Below are positions 1 to 11,200 of a stretch of 64,000 nucleotides of DNA, piece after piece. Position numbers and translations under genes: made by a program. The DNA is from Helianthus annuus. Lineage: Eukaryota > Streptophyta > Magnoliopsida > Asterales > Asteraceae. The stretch spans positions 75,084,464 through 75,148,463 of the forward strand of contig NC_035440.2 of assembly GCF_002127325.2 (NCBI RefSeq), in the 5' to 3' direction. The stretch's first letter is position 1. Each line of letters starts with the position of its first letter. Under the pieces are notes generated by a model. That model did not search any database and was not told the DNA's origin. It worked only from the letters and a program-made list of their open reading frames with translations.

Positions 1-699
1 TCTTCAGGCTCCCCCTTTCGTCAAGCTTCCGTGCTTTTAGGATCGACGCCTGGCTTTCAGTAGCGACAGATTCAGAAACCTACACATCTCAACCTCTCGT
101 AAGACACAATAATTTTGACTCTAAAAGAATTCACTCAAAATTCTTAAACATATAACACACAATAATGTGATTCAAAATAATGAATCATCTAAACATTTGA
201 GGATTATCTTCCAACTTCTCATCATCTTAACCAAACCAATTGTTCATCTTGTTTAGTCTTTGAGATTTTGAATATCAGCTTTTCAACATCAGTTGTCGAA
301 AATCTTTTTGGATTTTTCAAAATTTCATGCTAAAACACACTAAAATCTTTTTGGATATTTGTCTTTAATGAAAAGCAGTAAAGAAATATTTACAGATAAT
401 ATTTTTGTGAGTTTGTGAAAGAGGATCATATCAGTTTTTGAGACACATCACAAGCACCGTTAAGCTTTTAGACATTTTAAGTTCTAAACGTTTCACGTTG
501 ATTGACGATATAATTGTCCTCTTAAGCTCAATCTAAAAACTTTCGAAAATGCTTACCGATACGTTAAGGTATATTAATTTTGCACTAGATTCTTATGGAC
601 CCCACGATCTTAGCATATCCCCTCATCATGCAATACACTAACTCAAGTAATGCCTTTAAACTTTCATCAACTGTGATATGTGCGAAAACAAAACAGAAT
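1..699. other. Non-coding interior of element H, AT-rich
   Basis: No convincing coding sequence on either strand. Near position 10 the minus strand carries a purine-rich stretch (AAAGGGGGAG) that resembles a polypurine tract, but no LTR boundary follows it inside the window. Confidence 0.5.
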
Positions 700-941
700 G
701 TTTAAACATTAACAATCAGGTCGATACTTCCGTATACGCAGAGAAAGTCCAATGTTTAAACAAAATAAGAAAATAAAACAAGTTGAAGTTGTTTAGGCTT
801 TAACCACCAGGTCGATACTTCCGTATACGCAGAGGTGATCCAAAGCTTAAACGAAACACCAAAGAAAATAAAGCAGAACGTTTAGACAATAACATCCAGG
901 TCGATACTCACGTATACGCAGAGGATGTCCAATGCTTAAAC
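700..941. repeat. Array of three 62-nt hairpin units, period about 90 bp
   Basis: Units lie at 700-761, 791-852 and 880-941. Each has an outer arm pair (unit 1 GTTTAAACATT / AATGTTTAAAC, perfect 11 bp; unit 2 10 of 11; unit 3 8 of 11), an inner arm pair that differs between units (ACATCC / GGATGT in unit 3, ACCACC / GGTGAT in unit 2, weaker in unit 1), and an almost constant loop around GTCGATACTTCCGTATACGC. The pattern of constant loop and changing stem suggests a structured RNA or DNA element rather than a simple satellite. Function unknown. Confidence 0.75.
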
Positions 942-1789
942 AAAATAAAGAAATAAAACAAGTTTAAATCTTTGCAAAATGAAATGCACAATCACAGCGA
1001 TTTTTCAGCAAAGTAGTGAAAGTTCACAAAGTTAACCAGTTTTATGTCTTTTGACAATCAGCGATTACTGAATAGGTACACAATCAAGAAGGACAAAACT
1101 AAGTACTATGCTTTCAACCGTGTTTCCCACTAGAATTAGGCTTTTTCATTTAAGTTTGTATCGTTATCGCAAATCTACTAGTCTAGCTGAGCCTATCGTC
1201 AAATCTTTAGTGAGACCGTTTATCACATTTTACATTTCATTTCTTTAGCATGCTGTGATAGTCCACTGATTTACTATCATTTCCTCTTTTTTACAACAAA
1301 ACTCGTTTTTTCTTTTTCAATGTTTTTGTCATTTTCAAATTTTCTAATTTTTTAAAAATTTTTCTCCCCCTAAAATCAAAATATGTTTCAATTTTGATTT
1401 TCAAGGAAAATTTGAAAAACAAAGCAGTAAACTGTACAAAGTAAAGTGACAACTTGACGAGAATTGGTTCAATTCTCCATCCACTTGGCGTAAACAATCA
1501 GAACTCTCCCTGACAACAAACTATTTTCCCATTATGATTTCAAAACACTTAAGTTTGTTTTAATCAAAATGGTTTTTCCAGAAAATTAGTTTTGTGTGTC
1601 ATTTCATAAACTCGGGGTTTCATCACCTTGTTCTTCAAATTACCACTTGTAGGAAAGATGAATCAAGTACAACTTAATGTCCTTAATTTATCTTTTGAAA
1701 GTCGAAATATCACCGAAGTGAATTTCTCAAGAAAGATGCCGATTCCTACTCCCCAATTACCAACCTGGGAGTTCCGGCATGTCAGGATT
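942..1789. other. Non-coding interior of element H
   Basis: AT-rich sequence downstream (on the minus strand) of the gag-like gene. Short open frames here are lysine/phenylalanine-rich and have no recognisable motif. I see nothing else in it. Confidence 0.5.
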
Positions 1790-3839
1790 TTAAGCAACGA
1801 ATGCAGGCACCCAAGCCTGGCCAGCCTTGGGTGTGACCTTTTCAATTTCACTCGGGGTTTGATCATTTCTTTTTGATTCATAAAATTCTTTAACCCCTTT
1901 TACCTTACCCTCAACCATTTTTCCAAAAATATTTTTCACTTTGTTATTAAAAGCCTTTTCGACATCGAATTCTTTCTTTTCAGAATAGAATTGATTCGAA
2001 ATTTTGAGTTTACCAACTTTTTGTTTAAAATTTTCAGTTCGCAATGGTGGAAAGTTTGTGTCATCCATTGGCGGAACTGAATTTTCACTTTTGAGCTCAA
2101 CTTGTGGCTCCTCTGATTTTGATGAATCAGAATCATCGCCAGAACGTGGCTCCTTTGTTTCTGAAGAAACAAATTCATCGCCAGGAACACTTCCTTTCTT
2201 CACACTCCATTCTGTCCTCAGATTTGCATCTGATGAATTCGTTTTGCTTGGTTTGTCATTCTTTGGAGAGCAAGACGATTTATCAAAACTCTTCTCTGTT
2301 TTACTTGTTGTATCCGAGGACAAAATCCTTTCAAGATTATCCCTTGCTTTCTTTCTCTTCTTTCTCAGTCTGTCTTTCTGCCCTTGTGAAAGCTTCAATT
2401 TCTGCTTTTGAACTTTCTGTTCTTTGGGCTTTACTTCAACTTTGACTGATTTCTTTATCTTTTTCTGAGATTCAGCCCTCGATCTTTCCTTTGATCTCAT
2501 TGGGCATTCTCTTGCAATATGTCCTTTGATTTGGCAGTTATAGCATCTTCTCGTCTCAAACCACTGATTCTGGCAGTTAACAGCAATGTGTCCTTGAACA
2601 TCAGAAGTGTAACACACTCTGTTATCGTACCATTCACCACTTTCACACCAAACGCTCAGATCATAACATTGTCTGGCTTTGTGGTAATCAGCACTCCTCC
2701 TGAAAACTTGATTTGGCTTTGAAGTACTGTGGTCAAACCTGCATCACTCATTGCCAACAAGTTTTGAGTTTTCATTTTTTAATTTTTGTAACTTTATCGC
2801 GATTGTATGATCAAACTGATGAGCTTTTATTTTCTTTTTGAAAAACTTTCGAATTTTTTACTTTTTGTTTTTGTTCTACATTCTTCTTAATAGGTTTTTG
2901 CTTTGAGCATTCACCTATTTCAGTAGAATGTAAAATAGTATTTTTGAATTTTTCTTTTAATTCCAAAAATATTTTCTTTTTCTCATTTTTGTCATTTTCA
3001 TCATCAGTTTTCTCATCACAATCTTCAATTTTGACTTTGTCAAAATTTGTGACATTGTCACTTATTGGAATAGCATTGATCGGTTCTGGACACACATATG
3101 GTGCAGAAGTCACAAAACCTTTCAACTTATTTTCTAACTCAGCAATTTTATTCCGATCACTTTCAGCTTCTTTTTTCAAGCTGAATGATTTTAGCAAGAT
3201 GAGAATTTATTGCAATTTGTTTTTCAAGATTATTTTTACCAAAAATATCTTTCTCATCTTCTAAAATCTTTATTTGATTTTGAAAATCTTTTTCTTTTTC
3301 TTTTAAAAATTTGTTTTCCAATGTCAAACTCTCCACATCGTTCAAGAGTTTGGCATTTTCAGATTTCAGATTTTCACAATTTAAGCACTTCTCGATCATC
3401 TTTACAGCTTCAGCCTTGTTCTCAACCTTAATAGCTGAAATTTCGTCAACTTGCTTCTCTACCACTTGAACATTTTCTTCAGATTTGACTTTTACTTCAA
3501 CAGTTGCTGATTTCTGATTCTTTTCTCCTGAATCAGACTTCAATTTTCTAATCTTTTGGAACTCAAGTTCTTGAGCTTGAATCTTCTCAACGAACGTGCT
3601 CAATTGAATCCAAAATATCCCAAGCTATTTTTCAAAGCCGACAAATTTGTACCCCACTCATCACGCGGTAAAGCATTTGCCAACTTGTCAACCCACGTCT
3701 CATCCATTTTGCTAATGTTCAAACGCTCTATCTCTAAATATAACTTGACATACCTTTCGATCAACTCTTCAGTTGATTCTCCCTTGATACCCGTAAAACT
3801 AGCAAACTTGTCTTGTGCAATATAAAACTCAGAACCCAT
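1790..3839 (-). pseudogene. Ty1/copia-like gag (nucleocapsid with CCHC zinc knuckle), frameshifted
   Basis: Read on the minus strand, the piece beginning at 3839 (MGSEFYIAQDKF...) resembles the C-terminal half of a copia-type gag (UBN2-like region, e.g. NALPRDEWGTNL). It stops at 3600. The next frame (3603-3163) is a lysine/glutamate-rich coiled coil. A third piece continues the coiled coil (3197-2811). The last (2617-1790) carries a CCHC knuckle CYNCQIKGHIAREC and a degenerate one before it (CYTSDVQGHIAVNC), then a very basic/acidic tail ending GQAWVPAFVA. At least two frameshifts and an internal stop make it non-functional. Gag would normally package element RNA into cytoplasmic virus-like particles. 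Oddly, it points opposite to the only LTR of the element. Confidence 0.7.
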
Positions 3840-4890
3840 TTTTCGGTATTAAAAGATTTACAAAGACAGATTTTCAAACACTACCAAAATTCACACAATC
3901 AACTGACTATCCGATTGAATGGCAAAAATCAGGTCATAACGAATCAAGTGAGGATTCGCTTAGGTGAGGATCCGATGCTTGACAAATACCTTGGATCACC
4001 TGGAAACAAACAAATAAACAATCAGTTATCAGTTTAAACACTATCAAACAAATGAATCAAACTGATACTCGGACTGGTGAATATTTTGTGCGAACTGAAG
4101 ATTGACAAACTGTGCGGACTGCTATGACCCGGATCAAAATCAAACGACCTGAAGACGTTCAATTCATACAAACTGGTTCAGTTTCAAACAAACTGAACTG
4201 AATTCAAGTGACCTTTTCAAACGACCTGGTTCACAAAAACACAACTTGGACTTCCAAACAACTTGTCCTTCTTCCAATTGGACTGGTTCACTACATATGA
4301 ACTGATGGACCTTTCAAAATATTTGAACCCTAAATGACCGATTATAGTAATTCAATTAAAGATGGCCGTACATATATGATTGGAGTAATTTGGTTGGACC
4401 TTAAACTGAAAGTGGCTAACAACTCCAGTTACTCAATTCTCTTGTAGGATATCACCTAATTGAATTCTGAGTGGACCGATAATGTTTAATGTGATTACTT
4501 TGATTGTGATTGGGCTGACCAAATATTTAATCTTATTTCAATTACTATTGATTGTGATTGGGCCGTAAATGAGACCAATGAATGTTATTGAATTCCGCTC
4601 AACTCTTATTTAATCTTGTTGACAATTTTGATTGGGCCGAACTCCTAATCAATTATTTATTTATTTATTTTTTAAAATTCGTTCACAATCCAATGCGAAA
4701 CCCTACTATATTCTGTCAACTGTCAACCTTTGGCAACACTCGAACCCTAAAAGAAGTTTTAGTTGCACAACAAACTGTCGCTAATATCCTGAATAATCTT
4801 GTTTCTTCTTCAAGGGGGAGACTGTGATTTCACTTGAAGATGTTATCCAAGGCAGTCCAAGACTAAACATCACAGATTTCTAGCTATGTC
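3840..4890. other. Non-coding segment between the inverted gag and the H LTR
   Basis: No coding potential seen. No primer-binding site could be found on the minus strand upstream of the gag start, as would be expected if a minus-strand element began here. A first purine-rich tract (CAAGGGGGAGACTG) occurs near 4812, about 80 bp before the real polypurine tract, as a near duplicate of it. Confidence 0.5.
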
Positions 4891-4902
4891 CAAGGGGGAG
4901 AT
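4891..4902 (+). other. Polypurine tract of element H
   Basis: CAAGGGGGAGAT lies directly before the TG of the 3' LTR. This is the normal plus-strand primer site of LTR retrotransposons and fixes the orientation of the LTR as plus. Confidence 0.8.
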
Positions 4903-5568
4903 TGTTTGTGCACTATGTGTGTGGCCATAGTTAGAAATCTAACTGTACATGTAAAGTCTAGTGTCTTGAGTCTGTAAAATACCGGACAGAGTTTTCGCTA
5001 GGTTTCACTAGGTGTCGTTAGGCAATGTCAGGACAGTATACAGTACGACACGATGTGAAGAAACTGCGCAAGATCCAAAGTGATGTCATCATTACATAAT
5101 GATGACATCATACAAAATATCATGGAATGTTGGATTTCGCTTGAAATGCATGCTCACTTGGATCTTGATTTCGCTTTTAACACTTGGAAGTTGATTTCGC
5201 TTGTAATGCAAGAATTGACAAACTATATAAATCGGTGAACTCATTCAAACGGTAATATAAGCGGAATCAGGAGCAGACAACACATCAGAGAATACACATC
5301 AGTGAAGAACTCATTCGTTCAAACCAACAGTTCTTCAAGTTCTTCATCAGATCTTCATCTAAACACTCCGATTACGTCACGTTGATCAGATTTCGAGTGT
5401 GTATTGTGTAGATCGAGTCGAAACTCTGTCCGGTTGTCGTTTTTATGTAATAAACGTTGTTTAATTACGTCTTCGCGCACGATTACGGTTCGATTTAACG
5501 GATTCCGCACGTTAAATCGAATCCACCGCAGATCTAGTGATCGTTTACGATCCGATCCTGTACTCACA
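4903..5568 (+). repeat. 3' LTR of element H (666 bp)
   Basis: Starts TGTTTGTGCAC after a polypurine tract and ends ...ACTCACA, after which sequence of element A's LTR resumes. A TATA box (CTATATAAAT, 5223-5232) and an AATAAA (about 5448) are both on the plus strand. A 14-bp-arm palindrome lies at 5081-5110. The motif GATTTCGCTT recurs three times between about 5132 and 5200. The target-site duplicate cannot be checked because the left end is outside the window. Confidence 0.8.
5081..5110. promoter_or_regulatory. Perfect inverted repeat upstream of the H LTR TATA box
   Basis: Arms TGATGTCATCATTA and TAATGATGACATCA with a CA centre, about 115 bp upstream of the TATA box. Each arm holds a TGATGTCA-type half-site resembling bZIP binding sites. 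A binding role is inference. Confidence 0.6.
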
Positions 5569-5803
5569 GTTTTTAGTCAAGTCTTTTGTCGTATCGTATG
5601 AACATGTTTTAATTTATGTCGTGGTTGTATTAAGTCTTATGTGTCGACTTTTTTAAAACAATGTTGTCATGGTAACTTTAAAAACTTGATGATTGGATGA
5701 CTATCATGCATTTTATTATCATATAGCATTGTTGTGATTGTGCTATGGTATTAAGAAGTCACACCAAATAAACCCACGCTTCCGCAAAAGCCAGGGTGTG
5801 ACA
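5569..5803 (+). repeat. Remnant (3' end) of the 5' LTR of element A
   Basis: Matches 16229-16465 almost base for base and ends in the same CCAGGGTGTGACA. The upstream part of this LTR is not visible because element H is inserted here and its other end lies beyond the window. Confidence 0.85.
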
Positions 5804-5806
5804 GCT

Positions 5807-5818
5807 TGGTATCAGAGC
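5807..5818 (+). other. Primer-binding site of element A
   Basis: TGGTATCAGAGC, three bases after the LTR end, is complementary to the 3' end of plant initiator methionine tRNA, the usual primer of plant chromoviruses and copia elements. Confidence 0.9.
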
Positions 5819-5979
5819 ATCGATCATAGCGAACTAGGATTCTTTCTCGAGTCTAGACTATGATCACTAGGGCTCTCACGAAAACATTTTTACATTGCAT
5901 ACACTAAAACGTCCAGATCCAGGATACAAAACATTTTTACAAATAAAAAGCATAAATACACTTTTTCAAAATTATATTT

Positions 5980-6217
5980 CAGTCTTAGAGGCTCGGGAGG
6001 TACAGCCTTAGAGGCTGGGGAGGTTCAGCCTTAGAGGCTGGGGAGGTTCAGTCTTAGAGGCTGATGGAGGTTCGGTCTTAGAGACTGAAGGGTTCAATCT
6101 TAGAGATTGGGGAGGTTTAGTCTTAGAGACTGGGAGGTTGGTCTTAGAGACCAGGGTGTTAGTCTGAGAGGCTAGGAAGTTCAGTCTAAGAGGCTGGGAG
6201 GGTAGTCTAGGAGACTA
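5980..6217 (+). repeat. Leader array of eleven 15-nt hairpins (6-bp stem, 3-nt loop)
   Basis: Units start at 5980, 6003, 6026, 6049, 6073, 6095, 6118, 6139, 6160, 6182 and 6203. Consensus is YRRYCT-TAG-AGRYYR followed by GGGAGGTT. Stems change in step: CAGCCT/AGGCTG, CAATCT/AGATTG, TGGTCT/AGACCA, TAGTCT/AGACTA. Apart from one terminal C-C mismatch in unit 1, every imperfect pair is G-U on the plus strand and would be A-C on the minus strand. It lies between the PBS and the first ORF, where packaging or dimerisation signals sit in retroelements. The role is inference. Confidence 0.85.
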
Positions 6218-6298
6218 GGAGAATTACTTGTTTGCTTTATTGTGACTTACATGTTTAATTGATATCATGTTGATATATGTGATTGTGTTACAGAGACC

Positions 6299-7887
6299 AT
6301 GGTTTCATCTTCAGACACATGAGTATCAGACACAGTAGACCCCATGACAATTGTGTAAGATGACGAGATACCATCAGAGGGAGACGTATACACCTCAGAC
6401 ACCACGAGTACAAATAACGACGATTTTCAGCCCTTCGCGCTGCCAGACATCGGAGTTGAGCCTGCTGATGGCATTCCTGTTGGGGATTTACCTCTTGCGG
6501 TGATCCCTGCTCCCGTTCCGCTTGCTGCTTTCCCCATGGTGGATGCGCCACTCGATGCCGTATCTGATGACGACATTGATCTGTTCGAGGAGGGTCTGCC
6601 TGAGGACGACTATGAGGGCGGGGCCCCGATTGATGTTGATGTTATCCTTCCTATAGCTGAGGCCCCTGTAGAGGAGCTTCCTGTTGGTTCACCTGTCCCA
6701 GATTCATTGGAGTCTATGGCATCTGTGTCTTTGCACGACCAGGGAGTGCAGCATCACTCTTCTGACGCCGACCCCGACATGGCGATGTCAGCTGCACCTG
6801 GTCCGTCACACGAGTTCGAGTTTGACCACGAGGTCGATGATGATTTTGATCCAGTTTTTCCCCCTGATTTTGATCCTGACCAGGAGATCGAGTTTATTCA
6901 TATGGACCAGCCCTTAGAGGCGCCCGTAGCTCCTATTGATCCTTTGATTGACATTCCTACTGATTTTGATATGGATCTTGTTGACCCCGAGCCTGTCATG
7001 GCCCCAGAGCCTGTTGTTGCTCCTGATCCTGCACTAGAGCATGACCCTGTTCATGATGATGCACCGGCCATTGCACCTCTTGTTGATGATATACCCATTG
7101 CTGACCTTCCCGTTGTTGTTCCACCATTGGTGGATGATCCTGTTGTTGATGCACCTCTACCCGATCCCGTGCCGGTATTGCCTGACCGTGCAACTTTTGC
7201 TGCTCACATAGACCCTCGTTATGCCGACACCCGCAACGGGTGGATCGATGATGATGACAATTACCCACCATTTGTGCTACCTGTCACTCCCCTAGTAGCA
7301 CCTGTTTCTGCACCCACTGATATTCCATTGTTTCCCCCACACACCACGGATGTTCATCGCACTGATCTTCCTATTACGTTCCTCCAGGACATACCGCCAC
7401 CTCGTCCTGGAGAGGGGTCATCGAGGCAGCTGCCTGTTTCTGTTCCACCCGTACTGTCATCATCTTTACCATTCACATCTCAGTTTCCTCATGTTGCACC
7501 ACCTACTGCGCCATCTTTCATACCATCGAGCGAGCCATTTTTATGGACTACGGCCCCTATCATCCATTGTCTGATCCATACCACCCGTACCATGTTGGGT
7601 ACACTACGGAGGACATACTTACATCCTTGATGATGCAGCAGGATGCATTGACACGTCGTATTCAGGAGTTGGAGAGAGCTCCACGACCACCTTGCCATTG
7701 TCAGACCCCCTTTGCAGCACCACACACTCCTCGTCCGCTTTCCCCTGACTCAGACATTCGTTTCTTGACATCTGAGCAGCAGATTGCATATTTGTTGCGC
7801 GTCTGTCGTGCCTTAGAGGAGGATTGGTTACATATGCATCGCTTGCTTTTCTCTCGTTTTCCTCCTCCTCCTCCGCCATCAGCATAG
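6299..7887 (+). pseudogene. Acidic, proline-rich upstream ORF of element A, broken
   Basis: An ATG at 6299 opens a frame stopped at codon 8 (TGA) and again near 6354 (TAA). It is then open from about 6357 to 7630. The product is very rich in Asp, Glu, Pro and Val (repeats such as DPVVDAPLPDPVPVLP), with no known enzymatic motif. At a T run near 7540 the family frame shifts by one. The downstream frame (7543-7887) begins MDYGPYHPLSDPYHPYHVGY and contains a helical segment (LMMQQDALTRRIQELERA) before a proline-rich end. A related protein lies upstream of gag in element B (57050-60115). It may be a lineage-specific accessory or an N-terminal gag extension. I know of no assigned function. Confidence 0.65.
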
Positions 7888-8261
7888 GCATTTTGGTTCG
7901 ATGCAGGTAGGCTTTTGGTGAGAAGACCGCGATTGTGCCGACTATACAGCATCTTGAAGACCGCATTTTGATGACATGACTTTTGATATTTAGTTTTTGG
8001 TTGTTATAGGTGACTAGATAGTTCAGACAAGGGCGATGTGGCCCTTAGTCACTTTTGATGTACGATACAGTTATAAAACTTGTAAACATTGTATTGTGGT
8101 CTTGATTTTATAATAGCTCAATCGCAGTATTCTCATTATATGTGTTGTTGGATTAATTGTTTTAATTTTATAACATGTGATGTTATATGATTGGTGAATG
8201 TTATTACGCACGCATATTATTTACTTACTATGACCTGACCGACATGATCATCTTTTGGAAG
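7888..8261 (+). other. Spacer between upstream ORF and gag in element A
   Basis: About 370 bp of AT-rich sequence with no coding signal. It could be an intron or an internal leader, but no convincing splice pair was identified. Confidence 0.4.
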
Positions 8262-11200
8262 ATGCCTCCAAGACGTGACCCGCGCATGCCCACTACTGAG
8301 GCGGAACTCCAAGGGATCATTGCCGCAGCTATCGCACAATACGCTGCCTCTCATGCAGAGACGAGTGGAAATGTCTCAAACAACAATGACAATAACAATC
8401 CACCCAATGGTAATGTTAAGTCGTTTGAGATATACTATGATACATTTGGATATTTATAGCACGTCCGCTAATACCATTTGTAAATTCTAACGTTTGTGCA
8501 GGGTGCACTTACAAGGAATTTCTCGATTGCAAACCCGTGAATTTCGACGGCACAGGAGGTGCTGTTGCGTTTGTTAGGTGGGCTGAAAAGACAGAATCTG
8601 TCCTAAGGATGAGCAAATGTGCTCCTGAGCAACAAGTGACCTACATCTCAGGGTTGTTTCTGGATGGAGCCCTATCGTGGTGGAATCTGCAAGTGCAAAC
8701 TTTAGGTGAAGCTGCTGCTTATGTGTTATCATGGAATGAGCTGAAGGAGCTCATGAGAAGGAAGTACTGCTCACGTGCTGAAATTCAGAAGCTAGAGACT
8801 GAGTTCTGGTACCTAAAAATGGAAGGTCCCAAGATTGCAGAGTATGTTCAGAGATTTCATGATTTGTCCCATGTAGTGCCTTACATGGTCACGCCGGAAT
8901 TTAAACGTGTTGAGCGCTTTATCTGGGGATTGGCACCTCAGATCATGAGCATGGTTACTACGTCCAAGCCTGCGACAATTACTGAAGCCATTGATCTCAG
9001 TGTGGCTCTTACTGAGGAAGCCATTCGGTTAAACAAGTTTTCAGTTACTGAGCAGAAGAAGAAAGAGACTCATGTGGAGTCGTCTGGTGAAAACAAACGG
9101 AAATTTTCAAACTTCAAGCAAGGTACCAGTAATGTGAACAAGAAGGGTGAATCAAGCACACCGGCCAGAGCTGTAACCGGTGTTGAGAACAAAGGAAAAG
9201 GTTATATGGGTACTCTGCCCCAGTGTGACACGTGCCAGCACCATCATTCTGGTCAGTGCAGATTGAGGAAGTGTGAATCATGTGGAAGGAACAGCCACAC
9301 GAAGGATACGTGTTGGGCCGGAACTGGTGCTGGGCGCGTTGGTAATCGAGGTTATGGGAATGGTAATGGAAACCGCCAACAAGGAGGAAATGGCGGCAAT
9401 GGAAACCGTGGAAATGTTGCGAATCAAGCTGGGAGTGGAAATCGCAACCAAAACAACAATCAAGGTGGAAATGGAAATGGTAATGGTCGAGGACCGGGAT
9501 GTTTTAATTGTGGAGAAGTTGGGCACTTTAAGAGGGAATGCCCGAAACTGAATCAAGCCCGTGGAAGAGTCTTCAACATTGGAGCAAGGGAAGCGCGCCA
9601 GGATCCAAACGTTGTCACTGATACGTTCCCTATAAATCAACTCTTTGCATCTGTCCTGTTTGATACTGGTGCCGATTATAGCTTTGTATCATTAGAATTT
9701 AAGAATATGCTTGGGTTAGCTGCTAGTAAGTTAGATATACCGTACTCAATTGAACTGGCTAATGGGAAGCTAGTTGAAACCAATGAGGTCGTCAGAGGTT
9801 GCGTAATTGAGCTGGGAGAACGCGAGTTCACTTTGGATCTACTACCAGTCGAGTTGGAAAGCTTCGACGTGGTAGTAGGGATGGATTGGTTGTCAAGCAA
9901 CAAAGCCAAGATTGTGTGTCACGAAAAGACCATCCGCATCCCAATAGAAGATGGAGAAACGATCGTGGTTCACGAAGAGAAGCGCGATACGCCTCTGAGA
10001 ATCATTAGCTGTCTGAAGGCTAGAAAGTGTTTACAGAAGGGATGTGTCGCCTTCTTGGCACACATCGTGGATAAAGAAGCTGCTGAGCCGAAGATCGAAG
10101 ACATTCCAGTCGTGAAGGAATATACTGAAGTCTTTCCAGAAGACTTGCAAGGATTATCGCCGCAAAGACAAGTCGAGTTCCACATTGACTTAGTTCCAGG
10201 CGCTACGCCTGTGGCTAAGGCACCTTACCGACTTGCGCCTTCGGAGATGCAGGAGTTGTCAACGCAACTCCAGGAGTTGTTAGACAAGGGATTCATCAGA
10301 CCAAGCTTCTCACCTTGGGGAGCTCCAGTCTTGTTTGCTAAGAAGAAGGATGGTAGTTTCCGCATGTGTATTGACTACCGAGAACTGAACAAGTTGACAA
10401 TCAAGAATAGATATCCTCTGCCGAGAATTGATGATCTATTCGATCAGCTGCAAGGTTCAAGTTTCTACTCAAAGATCGATTTGCGATCAGGTTATCATCA
10501 GCTGAGAATACAAGAGGAAAGTATTCCCAAGACTGCTTTTAGAACTCGATACGGACATTATGAGTTCCTGGTTATGCCGTTTGGGCTGACAAACGCACCG
10601 GCAGTTTTCATGGATTTGATGAACAGAGTTTGTAAGCCGTACCTCGACAAGTTCGTGATCGTATTCATTGATGATATTTTGATCTACTCAAAGACGAAGG
10701 ATGAACACGAACAACATTTAAGAGCTATTTTGGAGCTACTTAAAAAGGAGAAGTTGTATGCCAAGTTCTCGAAGTGCAAGTTCTGGTTACGCGAAGTCCA
10801 ATTTCTTGGACATGTGGTTATTGGAAATGGAATCCATGTGGATCCAACAAAGAACGAAGCGATAAAGAATTGGGAGACTCCAAAGATGCCAACTGAGATC
10901 CGACAGTTCTTAAGTTTGGCTGGTTATTATCGAAGGTTCATTGAGGATTTCTCAATAATCGCTCAACCTTTGACTTCCCTTACCCAGAAAGACAAGTAGT
11001 TCGATTGGGGAGATAAACAAGAAGAAGCGTTTCAGTTGTTAAATGACAAGCTTTGTAATGCACCAATCTTATCGCTACCCGAAGGAATGGATGACTTCGT
11101 GGTATACTGTGACGCCTCGCGTCAAGGTTTGGGTTGCGTGTTGATGCAACGACAGAAAGTTATAGCATATGCTTCTCGCCAGCTGAAGGTTCATGAGAAA

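Larger units (their letters stand above)
1..5568 (+). mobile_element. Element H: 3' part of a Ty1/copia-type LTR retrotransposon, window starts inside it
   Basis: The right boundary is a clear LTR (4903-5568) preceded by a plus-strand polypurine tract, so the element reads left to right and its 5' part lies outside the window. It sits inside the 5' LTR of element A: the sequence right after 5568 matches the end of A's 3' LTR. The interior holds a hairpin array (700-941) and a minus-strand gag-like region (1790-3839). No protease, integrase or reverse transcriptase was recognised. The opposed orientation of gag and LTR means this may be a rearranged element or two elements fused. Confidence 0.7.

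Noticed and set aside
700..941. CRISPR-like appearance of regularly spaced repeats
   Set aside because: Plant nuclear context, only three units, flanks similar to each other rather than unique spacers, no cas genes.
4582..4827. Possible env-like ORF before the H 3' LTR
   Set aside because: 81 codons only, no signal peptide or transmembrane pattern convincing enough; AT-rich chance frame.
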